Assembly: GCA_964586025.1 (NCBI GenBank)
Contig: CAZPGF010000001.1
Location: forward strand, 29,915-93,914
Source of the DNA: JACKGW01 sp964586025
Lineage (GTDB): Bacteria > Planctomycetota > PLA2 > JAEUHO01
Direction: 5' to 3'
DNA: 64,000 bases
This document shows positions 41,782 through 50,813 of this stretch, piece after piece. Positions within the stretch are counted from its first letter, which is position 1; every line of letters starts with the position of its first letter. A program made the translations under genes and the position numbers. The notes below the pieces were generated by a model. It was not told where the DNA came from. It made no database searches and saw only the letters and a program-made list of their open reading frames with translations.

Positions 41782-42505
41782 CCTCCGCGAGACGGCGCTT
41801 CGTCGTCGCGATCGCCTGCGGCGAGCGGTCCCCGGCGATCCACGATCGACCGAGCCGCTCGGCCGCGATGCACGTCGTGCCGCTGCCGCAGCACGGATCC
41901 AACACGACGCCGTCCGGCGGTGCGGACGACGCGACGATCCGCTCGAGCAATGCGAGCGGCTTCTGCGTCGGATAGCCGGTTCGCTCCCGTGCGTGGTTGT
42001 TGATCGCGGGGATGTCCCACACGTCGGGGGCCTTCTTGTCGAGCCCGGCCATGCGCCGCGAACGGGCCGGAACGCGGGCTGCCTCGAACCAGTGTCGGGA
42101 CGGATCGCGGGCGTACCAGAGGAGCGTGTCGTGCTTGCGCGGCCACCAACGCGGGCCGCTGCCGCCGAGTCCGTACATCCACACGATCTCGTTGAGGAAC
42201 GCGTCCGCCCCGAACACCTCGTCGAGCGCGACCTTGACGTAGTGGACGGACCGCCAGTCGAGGTGCACGTAGACGGAGCCGGTCGGCTTCAACCGCGTTG
42301 CCAGCGGCGCGAGAAACTCCATCAGCGCGGCGACGAAGGTACGGATCCCGCCGGGCCAGCGGTCGTCGAACGCCCCGTGGTCGCGCCCGGTGAAGAACGG
42401 CGGATCGACGTAGGCGAGGTCGATGCTCTCCTCGGGAAGCGACGCGACGAGGTCCGCCGCGGCGGACTCGACGAGCCGGCAGAAGCGGCCCGTCGTCCCC
42501 GTCAC
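41765..42505 (-). CDS. Orphan DNA adenine (N6) methyltransferase, beta class
   Basis: The 246-residue enzyme has the catalytic motif IV DPPF (34-37), then a target region, GYPTQKP (177-183) and the SAM-binding motif I DPCCGSGTT (203-211). Motif IV before I is the beta-class order, and DPPF points to N6-adenine. No restriction enzyme gene is adjacent, so it may be a regulatory or housekeeping methylase. It could equally be half of a distant restriction system. The GTG start overlaps the stop of the AsmA-like gene as GTGA, an unusual partner for a DNA methylase. Confidence 0.85.
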   Translation of the reverse strand: MTGTTGRFCRLVESAAADLVASLPEESIDLAYVDPPFFTGRDHGAFDDRWPGGIRTFVAALMEFLAPLATRLKPTGSVYVHLDWRSVHYVKVALDEVFGADAFLNEIVWMYGLGGSGPRWWPRKHDTLLWYARDPSRHWFEAARVPARSRRMAGLDKKAPDVWDIPAINNHARERTGYPTQKPLALLERIVASSAPPDGVVLDPCCGSGTTCIAAERLGRSWIAGDRSPQAIATTKRRLAEVIRIA

Positions 42506-45348
42506 TTGCCGAAGATGTCGCGCACCTTGTCGATCGCGTCCTTCGCGAAGTCGCCACCGATCAGCTTGGACAGATCGATCCGCGGCAGAACGCGGGGCTT
42601 GTCGAGTGCACCGGTCGCCTTGAGCGGCAACGTGCCGTCGCCGCCGATCTTGGCGAGCAGGCGTCCCTCGAGGGTGAGGTCGAAGTCCATGTCGATCCGG
42701 CGATCGAAGCCCGCGAAGCCGCGCCCGCGGATCGTCGCGTTGCGGCCGGCAAGGTCGATCGAGTCGACGGTCACCCGGCGATCGCCGATGCGCGCACGGG
42801 AGTCGAGAGATGTGAACAGGAGCGCGCGAGCGAGGCCCTTCAACCCATCGCCCGCAGCGGGCACGGCGAGCGCGATCGCGGAGACGGCCTTGCCCATCTC
42901 GGCTCCCTGGAACAACGTCGAACTGCGGATCTCGCCTTCGGACAGCCGGATCTCCGCGGTACCGGTCAACGTGTCCTCCCGCCTCGGCGACGCCAGCGCG
43001 GCGGCCGCCAGGCGGACGCGCGCATCGAGGCGTCCGCTGACCACGGGCGTCGTCACGTCGGCCGGGATCAACGCGGGGATCGCGTACGCGAGGTAGCGTC
43101 CCGCGCCGCGGTGGGTCAGGAGCGGTGAGGTGTCGAGGCCGTTCACGTCGGCCTCCGCCGAGAACGGCCGCCCGGTCCGGACGAGGTCCACGGCGATGCT
43201 CGCGGCGATCGTGCCGCCGTTGGCGCGCGCGTTCACCTTCGCGACGAGCGGCGTTTCGATGTCGGCCCGTGCGATCTGCGCGGTGACGTCGGCGATGTCC
43301 AGGCCCTGCGCGCGCCACGAGCCGAGGCGTCCGTCGCCGTTCGCCAGGAGGCGCCGCCCACCCTCTCCCGGCACGCCGCGAACCGTGACGCGTGCGTCGA
43401 TCGCGCCGGAGCCGACGAGATCGTGGTAGCCCTCGCCGAGGACGCGGCGGAGGGAGGGCGCGAGCGCGCCCGCGTCGCCGCGGAGCGAGAACGTCGCGTC
43501 GAGTTCGGGCTCCGGCCCGGTGCGCCACGTTGCGCCGGTGGCGTCGATCTCGATCCCCCGCGCGACGGCGCGGAACCCGTGCAGGCGTCCGGGTGCCCCA
43601 TCGGTCGGTAGGCTCGCGTCGAAATCGATCGTCACGGCGTCGTGGCGGATGCCCTCGTCGCGCGGATCGTTGCGGTAGAGGACGCTTTCGCCGTGCGCTC
43701 TCCCGCTCAGCCTTTGCGCGAGGCGTTCGACCTCCGTCGCCATCTCAATGCGCAGCGAGCCGGACAGGTCGTCGGTGGGGGGGAGCACGCCCATCGCGCG
43801 CATCCAGGCGGAGGCGGCGCGAAGATCGACGGTACCGCCCAACGATCCCGACGCCCGCACGTGATCCGCCGACCGGATGAGGACGAGCGGCGAGTTCCGC
43901 ATCGCCTCGTCCGTGCGCAGGATCGCCGACGTCACGCGCAGCACGTCGAAGCGATCCTCGCCAGACCGACGACGCCAGCGCAGATTCGCCTCGATCGGCG
44001 ACTCGCGCAGGGCGGGCTCGCCGGAGGGGCCGGGCGCCAGGGCGAGGCGCTCGACCTTCACCCCGATCGACATCGTCGGCGTGCCGGTCGCGGTCCGTTC
44101 GACGCGAGCCTGGGCGAGGATCGCTCCTTCGCGCACGCGGGCGAGCGTGGGCCACGAGCCGAACAGCGCGGCGAGTCGAGCGAGGTCGGCCCGGGCCCGG
44201 ACCTGTCCGGTCGTCCAGGGCGCATCGTCGGCGGGAAGCACGAACGGTTCGGCCAGCGACGCCTCGGCGGTCGATCCGGCCGCGAGCGTCGCCTCGTCGA
44301 TCCGTGTCGCGCCGTCGGGTGAGACCGTCCATCGCGCGCGCGCCTCGACGGTCGGCTCGGTGAAGCGAAGCGGCGGTCCATCGGGGCGAGGGCGTACGAC
44401 GTCCACGCCGCGCAGATCGGCGGTGAGCGTTCCGGACCGCGCGTCGGGCGCGTCCACACGGAGCGTGAGCGAGTCGATGCGCAATGACCCGCCGTTGGGA
44501 TCGCGGACGACGACGTCGGTCGCGTCGATGCCGCCCTTCGCCGAGGTGGGAGCGGATCCGTCGAGCGACGCCTCGATGTCCACCTTCACGCGACCGCGCT
44601 CGATGACGTGGCCGCTGACGCGTTCGACGAGCGCCGAAAGCCTCGCGAGGTCGATCTCGTCGGACGACGTCAACCGCCCGCGCGTCGATCCGTCGTCGGT
44701 CTCCGGCAGGTCGGCGACCAGCGTGACGTCGTTGCCGCTCACCCCCCCCTTCGGCAGGACCGCGACGACGCGGCCGTCGACCGACGCGCCGATGACGCGC
44801 AACGCGACATCGATCGGGCCGATGTCATCGGCGCCGCCGGAGTCCGGGACGCGCACGCGCGCGTCCTTCACCGTGAGCACCAGGTCGATGCCGCGTCGGT
44901 CGTCACGGGCCTCCTCGTCGCGCCCGGGGAACAGGCCGTCGAGGTTCGATCCGCCGTCCGGTCCGCGCATCAACGTGACTTCGGGGCGCGTCACGCTCGC
45001 GACGACGTCGATGTCGCCTCGGAACAATCGGCCCCATGCGATCGTGGCGTGAGCGTGCGGAACGCGGAGCAGGGGCTCGGCGTAGCCGGGACCGCTCTCG
45101 ACGATCAGGTCCTCGACCGCGAACCCGCCCGTCCACCAGCCGGAGAGGGAGCCGATCCGAACCGTCTTCCCCGCGCTCGTCGAGAGCGATCGCGCGATCG
45201 CATCCCGGACGAAGCCGAGGCGCAGGGAGAACGGCGCCGCGGCGACGGGGATGAGCAGCAGCAGGAGGAGTCGAAACAGACGACCACGAAAGGTCCGCCG
45301 CTTCTTGGACGGAGCGACGACGTCGCTCGGGCGGGATGCGAGGCTCAT
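42502..45348 (-). CDS. AsmA-like envelope protein
   Basis: The 948-residue product has a basic N-terminus and one membrane anchor (about 22-38), followed by the start typical of AsmA/TamB-like proteins (VRIGSLSGWWTGGFAVEDLIV) and long alternating beta strands to the C-terminus. The end shows the AsmA-C pattern: LSEGEIRSSTLFQGAEMGKAV, then IDSIDLAGRNATIRGRGFAG and FDLTLEGRLL. Such proteins form hydrophobic grooves that help move lipids between membranes. The ATG overlaps the stop of the DUF368 gene (ATGA), linking the two envelope-lipid functions. Confidence 0.75.
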   Translation of the reverse strand: MSLASRPSDVVAPSKKRRTFRGRLFRLLLLLLIPVAAAPFSLRLGFVRDAIARSLSTSAGKTVRIGSLSGWWTGGFAVEDLIVESGPGYAEPLLRVPHAHATIAWGRLFRGDIDVVASVTRPEVTLMRGPDGGSNLDGLFPGRDEEARDDRRGIDLVLTVKDARVRVPDSGGADDIGPIDVALRVIGASVDGRVVAVLPKGGVSGNDVTLVADLPETDDGSTRGRLTSSDEIDLARLSALVERVSGHVIERGRVKVDIEASLDGSAPTSAKGGIDATDVVVRDPNGGSLRIDSLTLRVDAPDARSGTLTADLRGVDVVRPRPDGPPLRFTEPTVEARARWTVSPDGATRIDEATLAAGSTAEASLAEPFVLPADDAPWTTGQVRARADLARLAALFGSWPTLARVREGAILAQARVERTATGTPTMSIGVKVERLALAPGPSGEPALRESPIEANLRWRRRSGEDRFDVLRVTSAILRTDEAMRNSPLVLIRSADHVRASGSLGGTVDLRAASAWMRAMGVLPPTDDLSGSLRIEMATEVERLAQRLSGRAHGESVLYRNDPRDEGIRHDAVTIDFDASLPTDGAPGRLHGFRAVARGIEIDATGATWRTGPEPELDATFSLRGDAGALAPSLRRVLGEGYHDLVGSGAIDARVTVRGVPGEGGRRLLANGDGRLGSWRAQGLDIADVTAQIARADIETPLVAKVNARANGGTIAASIAVDLVRTGRPFSAEADVNGLDTSPLLTHRGAGRYLAYAIPALIPADVTTPVVSGRLDARVRLAAAALASPRREDTLTGTAEIRLSEGEIRSSTLFQGAEMGKAVSAIALAVPAAGDGLKGLARALLFTSLDSRARIGDRRVTVDSIDLAGRNATIRGRGFAGFDRRIDMDFDLTLEGRLLAKIGGDGTLPLKATGALDKPRVLPRIDLSKLIGGDFAKDAIDKVRDIFGK

Positions 45349-46292
45349 GCGGGGATCTCCTCGGGCTGGGCCGGACCCGCAACGCGCGCCTCGACGAGGC
45401 GCAGCACGAACACGCACGCCGCTCCGGCGAGGGCCGCGACGATCACCCCGGCGATTGGCTCCTTCGGAGCGACGTTGACGATCTCTCCGGCCGCCGCGTC
45501 GAACCCGCTCTTCCAGGGCCAGACGGCGCGAAGGCTGCCCGCCATCATGCCCGTCAATACGGCCATCGTCGCGTCATGACGGGCGGCGAGCAGACGACGC
45601 AGGAGCGGCACGAAGAGGGCGATCCCGAGCACCACGCCGAGGGCGGTCGCTCCGACGGGCAGGAGGTTCCGATCGTGGATCGCGCCGGTCACGGTCGCGT
45701 ACTGGCCGAGAATCACGAGCATCATCGAACCGCTGACGCCCGGAAGGAGCATCACGCAGAGCGCGAGCGCACCCCCGGGCACCAGCATCCACAACTCGGG
45801 CGGCCGCGACACGTGAGGCAGACCCGTGAAGAGGAATGCCCCGACCGCACCGGCGGCGAACAGCGCCACGAGACCCACGCGGCGGTCGCGGATCCGTCGC
45901 CAGGGTTCGGGAACGCTGCAGACGACCAGCCCGAAGAAGAAGCCGAAGCAGAGCGGGGCCGTCTCCGGACGGAGCAGAAGGCCCGGGGCGTCCTTCGGGC
46001 CGACGAGCAGGCGGGTCCCGAGCCAGAGTGCGGCCAGGAGCCCCGCGAGCAGGGGCAGGAGGAATCCGATCGCGGCGACCACGTCCGGCCGCTTCCAACG
46101 CCACGGCGGGTGGACCACCGCCGCGAGCGACGCGAGGAGGCGATCGTAGATCCCGAGGACGAGGGCGATCGTCCCTCCCGACACGCCCGGGACCGCGTCC
46201 GCCGCGCCCATCAGCAGGCCCGAGGTCGCCACGAGGTGCCAGCGGAGCGGCCGAGGCGGCGAACTCTCGACGGCGGGGGGCGCAGCGGGCAC
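45345..46292 (-). CDS. DUF368 (PopT-type) undecaprenyl-phosphate translocase
   Basis: The 315-residue polytopic membrane protein has the two inverted DUF368 signatures, ADAVPGVSGGTIALVLGIYD and LLPGVSGSMMLVILGQY, and about eight to ten helices. DUF368 proteins (PopT) have been reported to return undecaprenyl phosphate across the inner membrane for envelope synthesis. The start is GTG, 25 nt after a TAGCCT -10 candidate. It is coupled to the AsmA-like gene, which suggests joint work in envelope lipid traffic. The transport role is family knowledge, not shown here. Confidence 0.88.
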   Translation of the reverse strand: MPAAPPAVESSPPRPLRWHLVATSGLLMGAADAVPGVSGGTIALVLGIYDRLLASLAAVVHPPWRWKRPDVVAAIGFLLPLLAGLLAALWLGTRLLVGPKDAPGLLLRPETAPLCFGFFFGLVVCSVPEPWRRIRDRRVGLVALFAAGAVGAFLFTGLPHVSRPPELWMLVPGGALALCVMLLPGVSGSMMLVILGQYATVTGAIHDRNLLPVGATALGVVLGIALFVPLLRRLLAARHDATMAVLTGMMAGSLRAVWPWKSGFDAAAGEIVNVAPKEPIAGVIVAALAGAACVFVLRLVEARVAGPAQPEEIPA

Positions 46293-46317
46293 GGGCGTTC
46301 TCTACCACGGCGCGGCG

Positions 46318-46327
46318 AGGCTACACT
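46318..46327. promoter_or_regulatory. Symmetric -10 element (DUF368 and PilZ genes)
   Basis: AGGCTACACT has the form AnnnTAnnnT. TACACT on the plus strand ends 7 nt before GTG 46335 (leaderless spacing). TAGCCT on the minus strand lies 25 nt before the GTG of the DUF368 gene. Confidence 0.45.
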
Positions 46328-46334
46328 TCAGGGC

Positions 46335-46664
46335 GTGGGACCCGAACGCCGTCGTGCGGAACGACACCCTTGCAACCAACCTGGGCGCCTGATGCTCGCC
46401 GGCGGGCGCCAGGTCGAGGTGCGCATCCGAAACATCGGACTGCTCGGCGCGCTGTGCGAGATCGATGACCTGGAAGAGCCCGTGCTCGAAGGGGAACGCG
46501 CGTCGCTCTCGCATCCCGAACTCGTCGGCGAACAGCCCGGCCCCGCGGACGGCCCGATGGTGCGCACGGCCGGCCAGGTCGTTCGCGTCGAACTCGAACT
46601 CGCACCCGAAGGCATCCTTCGCCACGTCGCCATCCAATTCGATGGTGGCGGCATGCCCGTGTAG
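46335..46664 (+). CDS. Single-domain PilZ protein
   Basis: The 109-residue protein fits the PilZ fold: ERRRAERHP at the N-terminus supplies the RxxxR c-di-GMP motif, and RIRNIGLLGA stands where (D/N)xSxxG is normal, with Gly replacing Ser. The strands GQVVRVELEL and RHVAIQFD close the barrel. c-di-GMP binding is likely but weakened by that change. GTG 46335 is chosen because the domain begins right after it and TACACT lies 7 nt upstream. A longer frame exists upstream but is antisense to the DUF368 gene. PilZ proteins often control pili or motility. Confidence 0.7.
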   Translation: MGPERRRAERHPCNQPGRLMLAGGRQVEVRIRNIGLLGALCEIDDLEEPVLEGERASLSHPELVGEQPGPADGPMVRTAGQVVRVELELAPEGILRHVAIQFDGGGMPV

Positions 46665-46813
46665 CACCCGCGTCGCGTGAGCCGCCTGCTGCGCCCGGCG
46701 AACCCCTCGCTGCGGACCGTCGGTCGCCTCCCGCCTCGGTCCCCCCGGGCCCGCGACCTCGTCCATCGTGTCGAGCGAGCGGCTCTTCCGATCGGGTGGG
46801 CTCGGTCCCCACG

Positions 46814-46829
46814 CTCGCCGATGGGCGAG
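46814..46829 (-). terminator. Hairpin after recJ
   Basis: CTCGCC and GGCGAG form a 6-bp stem with a 4-nt loop, 11 nt beyond the recJ stop in the 176-bp gap between convergent genes. No T-run follows. Apart from this, nothing is recognised in the gap. Confidence 0.3.
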
Positions 46830-46840
46830 TCCGATCGGTC

Positions 46841-48679
46841 TCAACGCGCCGGAGACGCGGACGGGCGCGCATCGACCAGGCGCAGTTCGGCGGAAAGGGT
46901 GCCGCGGAACGAGTTGAGGACCGGTGTGACCGCGAGATCGAGCGGCGCGCCCGAGCCGACGAGATCAAACAGGTCGTAACGCCCCCAGCCGATCACGCGC
47001 AGGGGGCGATCGGCCGCGCGGATCAGGAACGAGAGGTGACGCCCGGTCTGTCCGAGCAACTTCGGCGCCCCGGCGACCGACGTGCGCGGGAACAGGAAGA
47101 CGGGCTCGGGATTTCCCGGACCGAACGGCTCCATCCGGCGCATCGCCTTCACCGCGTCGATGGTCCACTCCTCGGGTTTGGACTCGGCGTCGATGAGCAA
47201 CGGCCCGACGACGGCCCCCGCCTCGCGCTGCGCGGCGACCGCCGCGCAGAACGACTCGCGCAGCAGCGAGACGCGTTCGGGGCGGACCTCGAAGCCGGCG
47301 GCCATCGCGTGGCCGCCGAAACGGTCGAGCCCGCTCGCGCATGACTCGAGCGCCGCGTGCAGATCGATGCCGCGAGGCGTGCGACCGGAGCCGCGACCGC
47401 GGCCGTCATCGAGGGCGACGACGAGAGCCGGGCGCTGGAACCGATCGACGAGGCGCGCGGCGACGATCCCGATGACGCCCGCGTGCCACCCCTCGCCGGC
47501 GACGACGAGTCCGGCCGGATCGCGGTCGCGCAGCGCGACTTCGGCCTGGGCCAGCGCCTCGGCGAGGACGCGCGACTCGATCTCGCGTCGTTCGCGATTC
47601 GCGGCGTCGAGATCGCGGGCGAGTTCACGGGCGCGCGGCGGGTCGTCGCAAGTCAGGAGTTCGACGACCAGTTCGGGACGCGACAGGCGACCCGCCGCAT
47701 TCAGACGGGGGGCGAGGCGAAAGGAGACGTCTTCCGTCGTCAGCGCATTCGCGCCCACTTCGGCGACCTCGCGCAGGGCGGCGAGGCCCGCATGTTCGGT
47801 CGCACGGAGCGAGGCCAGCCCGGCCGAGACGAGGATGCGGTTCTCGTCTCCCAGCGGCATCTGGTCGGCGATCGTTGCAAGTGCGACGAGGGCCATCGCA
47901 TCGAGCAAGAACTGCTTGAAGCGACGTCCGCCCTCGGTGCCGAGGCGTGCGCGACAGCGATCGGCGATCGCCCACGCGAGTTTGAACGCGAGGGCACATC
48001 CGCAGAGGTGCGTCGCATCGTCCGGTCCGCCCGGCGTGAGATGGGGATCGACGATCGCATAGGCCGGTGGCAACGTCGGTCCGGGAAGATGGTGATCGGT
48101 GACGATCGCGTCGATTCCGGCGGCCCGGGCCCGCTCCAGGGCGTCGTGGGCGCGCACGCCGTTGTCGACGGTGATCGCGACGCGTATGCCGGAGGCCGCG
48201 AGCCGATCGACCATGGCGATCGACAGGCCGTACCCGTCCTCGTGTCGGTCGGGGATCGCCCAGAGCGCGTCCACGCCGAGCAGGCGGAAGAACCGCACGA
48301 GCAACGCGGTACCGCTCATCCCGTCCACGTCGTAGTCGCCGCAGACGGCGATCCGCTCGCCCGAGACGATCGCCGCCGCGACGCGCTGCGCCGCGCGATC
48401 GATCGCGGGCAGGCCCCGGGGGGGACGAAGGTGCTCGAGCCGAGGATCGAGGAAGCGTCGTGCGGCGTTCTCGTCGGCATGACCGCGCTGCACGAGGAGT
48501 CTTCCGACGGCGACGGGCACGCCGAGTCGTCGCGCAAACGACACGAGTGCGTCGTCGTCGGGAACCGGCGCGCTGTCCACGAACCGCCAGGCCCGCGCGT
48601 CCCGACGAGGTGCGCGCACCGCGGTGTCGGCGCTCGGGTCGTCGTCCCGCCGGTCGCGCAACGGAAGCAGGTCGATCAC
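46841..48679 (-). CDS. recJ: Single-stranded-DNA-specific exonuclease RecJ
   Basis: RecJ degrades single-stranded DNA 5' to 3' in recombination and repair. The 612-residue product has the DHH-family motifs CGDYDVDGMSG (116-121 core), TVDNG (Asp173), TDHHLPG (DHH at 196-198), RLAPRLNAAGRL, and the DHHA1 motif GGHAMAAGF. A C-terminal OB-like domain follows. GTG 48679 is chosen because GGGGAGGGAG lies just upstream; the frame further upstream overlaps selB and is not coding. Confidence 0.94.
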   Translation of the reverse strand: MIDLLPLRDRRDDDPSADTAVRAPRRDARAWRFVDSAPVPDDDALVSFARRLGVPVAVGRLLVQRGHADENAARRFLDPRLEHLRPPRGLPAIDRAAQRVAAAIVSGERIAVCGDYDVDGMSGTALLVRFFRLLGVDALWAIPDRHEDGYGLSIAMVDRLAASGIRVAITVDNGVRAHDALERARAAGIDAIVTDHHLPGPTLPPAYAIVDPHLTPGGPDDATHLCGCALAFKLAWAIADRCRARLGTEGGRRFKQFLLDAMALVALATIADQMPLGDENRILVSAGLASLRATEHAGLAALREVAEVGANALTTEDVSFRLAPRLNAAGRLSRPELVVELLTCDDPPRARELARDLDAANRERREIESRVLAEALAQAEVALRDRDPAGLVVAGEGWHAGVIGIVAARLVDRFQRPALVVALDDGRGRGSGRTPRGIDLHAALESCASGLDRFGGHAMAAGFEVRPERVSLLRESFCAAVAAQREAGAVVGPLLIDAESKPEEWTIDAVKAMRRMEPFGPGNPEPVFLFPRTSVAGAPKLLGQTGRHLSFLIRAADRPLRVIGWGRYDLFDLVGSGAPLDLAVTPVLNSFRGTLSAELRLVDARPSASPAR

Positions 48680-48734
48680 GACGCGGGCTCCCTCCCCGGA
48701 GCGATTCCCGGCGCGTGTCCGCCGGATCGCCGCG

Positions 48735-48740
48735 AGCGTA
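48735..48740 (-). promoter_or_regulatory. Candidate -10 element for recJ
   Basis: TACGCT on the minus strand lies 55 nt before the recJ GTG, in the 122-bp divergent gap with selB. The plus-strand counterpart TACGAC lacks the final T. Confidence 0.3.
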
Positions 48741-48801
48741 CGACCCTCCTCCGACACCGGAGGGAGTAGAAGGTGGAGGTGGCCGCCCCCGGAGTCTCCG
48801 C

Positions 48802-50745
48802 ATGACCACCGCCCGCGATGTACGCCGCGTGATCCTGGGCACGGCGGGTCACATCGACCACGGCAAGACGACCCTCGTCGAGAGGCTGACCGGAACACCG
48901 GGGGACCGCCTGCCCGAGGAGCGGGCGCGCGGCATGACGATCGATCTCGGCTATGCGGCGTTCCCGCTGGACGACGGGACCGAGATCGGCGTGCTCGACG
49001 TGCCGGGACACGAGCACTTCGTCCACACGATGGTCGCGGGCGCCGCGGTGATGGATCTCGCCCTGCTCGTCGTCGCCGCCGACGACGGACCGATGCCCCA
49101 GACCCTCGAGCATGTCGAGATCCTGGATCTTCTCGGTGTGACCAGGCTCGTCGTCGCGCTGACGAAGATCGACCTCGTCGGCGCCGAGCGCGTCGCGGAG
49201 GTCGTCGCTGCCGTGCGCTCCCTGATCGACACGACCGGGATGCGCGGCGCACCGATCGTGCCGGTCTCCGCGACGACCGGCGAGGGGATGGATGCCCTGC
49301 GGAGCGCGCTGCGCGCGGCGCTGCCGGACGCCGCGGCGCGGGACGACGACGGCCGCGTCTTCCGGATGCCCTTGCTGCGCGCCTTCCACGTCGAGGGACG
49401 CGGCGTCGTCGTCACGGGCGTACCGGTCAGCGGCCGGATCCGCGTCGGCGATCGGGTCGAGGTCCTGCCCTCCGGCCTCGTGGCCCGCGTGCGGGCGATC
49501 CGCATCCACGGCTCGGACGCGGGGGAGGCGCGCGTCGGCCAGCGGACCGCGCTCGCGTTGAGCGACGTGGAGGTAGGCGACCTGAAGCGGGGGATGGTCG
49601 TCGCCGAGGCCGGACGGTTGCGCCCGGCCGCGCGGCTGATCGCGTCGGCGCGGGTACTCGCGACCGCGCGGCGCGGACTTCGACATCGCGACCGCGTGCG
49701 CCTCCACATCGGTGCCTCGCGCCTCGTCGCGCAGGTCCACCTCCCGGCACGCCATCCGCTCGAGCCCGGTTCGAGCGGGGTCGTCGAACTCGTCCCGGAA
49801 GGGCCGACGATCGCGCTGCCGGGCGATCGCTTCGTGCTCCGGGCGGAGAACGCCTCCGCGACGCTCGGCGGCGGCGTGGTGATCGATCTCTCGGAACGCG
49901 CCCTTCCCGCGCGGCGCGACGCGCTGCTCGAGCGACTGGCCGCCCGCGAGGTCGTGCCGCCGCGGTGCGAGCCGATCCTGCTCGGCGCCCTCGACGCGAT
50001 CGGCGAGGAGGGGGGGGATCTCGACCTGCTCGTCGCGCGCACCGGGTTTCGACCGGACGTCGTGCGCGAGGCGGCGGCGTCCCTGGTCGCACGCGGCGCG
50101 TTGCGGTCGCTCGGGCGCGGGGATCGTTGGTGCGACGCCGGCTCGTTCGCCCGCGTCGTCGATCGGGTCGAAGAGGCTCTCCGTCGCCTGCACGCGCGCG
50201 ACGACGCGATCGCGGCGTGGCCGCTCATGACCCTTCGCGCCGCGCAACCGCGACTCGACGCGGATGGGTTCGACGCGGCGCTTGCGGACCTGGTCGCTCG
50301 CGGGCGGATCGTACGCACGGCGGAAGGGGATCTCCATCACGTCGAGCACGTGGTCGAACTGCCCGCGCGCGAGAGGGCCCTGTGCGACGCCGTCTCCGCG
50401 CTGCTCGCGCGCGGCGCGGGCCGCCCTCCCGACGAGGACGAACTGTCCGGCGCGACGGGCGCGAGCCGCCCCGACGTCGAGCGGGCGTTGCGCCTGCTCG
50501 CGTCGCGACGACGCGCGTGGCGAACGGCGGAGCACTGGTTCGACGCGGACTGGGTGGAGACGGCGAAGGAGCGCCTCGCGGCGTTCGCCGCCGAGCACGG
50601 CGGATTCACGCCGGCGGACGCACGGACGCTGCTGGACACGACCCGCAAGTGGCTGATCCCGCTGCTCGAAGCCCTCGACAAGTCCGGCTGGTCGCGGCGA
50701 CAGGGAGAGCGCCGGGTCGTGCGCGCCAACGGTCCGGTGGCGTGA
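48802..50745 (+). CDS. selB: Selenocysteine-specific translation elongation factor SelB
   Basis: SelB delivers selenocysteyl-tRNA to UGA codons that carry a SECIS element. The 647-residue GTPase has G1 AGHIDHGKT (15-23), RGMTIDLGYA with switch I, DVPGHE (66-71) and TKID (121-124), then two beta-barrel domains, and a C-terminal winged-helix array (LIPLLEALDKSGWSRRQGERRV) that reads the SECIS hairpin. The length is typical of bacterial SelB. selA, selD and tRNA-Sec are not in the window and no selenoprotein is evident, so the rest of the pathway must lie elsewhere. Confidence 0.94.
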   Translation: MTTARDVRRVILGTAGHIDHGKTTLVERLTGTPGDRLPEERARGMTIDLGYAAFPLDDGTEIGVLDVPGHEHFVHTMVAGAAVMDLALLVVAADDGPMPQTLEHVEILDLLGVTRLVVALTKIDLVGAERVAEVVAAVRSLIDTTGMRGAPIVPVSATTGEGMDALRSALRAALPDAAARDDDGRVFRMPLLRAFHVEGRGVVVTGVPVSGRIRVGDRVEVLPSGLVARVRAIRIHGSDAGEARVGQRTALALSDVEVGDLKRGMVVAEAGRLRPAARLIASARVLATARRGLRHRDRVRLHIGASRLVAQVHLPARHPLEPGSSGVVELVPEGPTIALPGDRFVLRAENASATLGGGVVIDLSERALPARRDALLERLAAREVVPPRCEPILLGALDAIGEEGGDLDLLVARTGFRPDVVREAAASLVARGALRSLGRGDRWCDAGSFARVVDRVEEALRRLHARDDAIAAWPLMTLRAAQPRLDADGFDAALADLVARGRIVRTAEGDLHHVEHVVELPARERALCDAVSALLARGAGRPPDEDELSGATGASRPDVERALRLLASRRRAWRTAEHWFDADWVETAKERLAAFAAEHGGFTPADARTLLDTTRKWLIPLLEALDKSGWSRRQGERRVVRANGPVA

Positions 50746-50799
50746 CGGCGGGTTCGCCGTCGCGGCGGTCGGATCGCCTCGACGATCGGACCCCGCGCG

Positions 50800-50805
50800 T
50801 AGCAT
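50800..50805 (+). promoter_or_regulatory. Candidate leaderless -10 element
   Basis: TAGCAT ends 8 nt before ATG 50814. No Shine-Dalgarno fits in between. Confidence 0.4.
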
Positions 50806-50813
50806 GGTCCGCC

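Noticed and set aside
41765..42505. Restriction-modification or other defence island
   Set aside because: Only a methylase is present; neighbours are envelope and competence genes, and no nuclease, integrase or toxin gene is seen.
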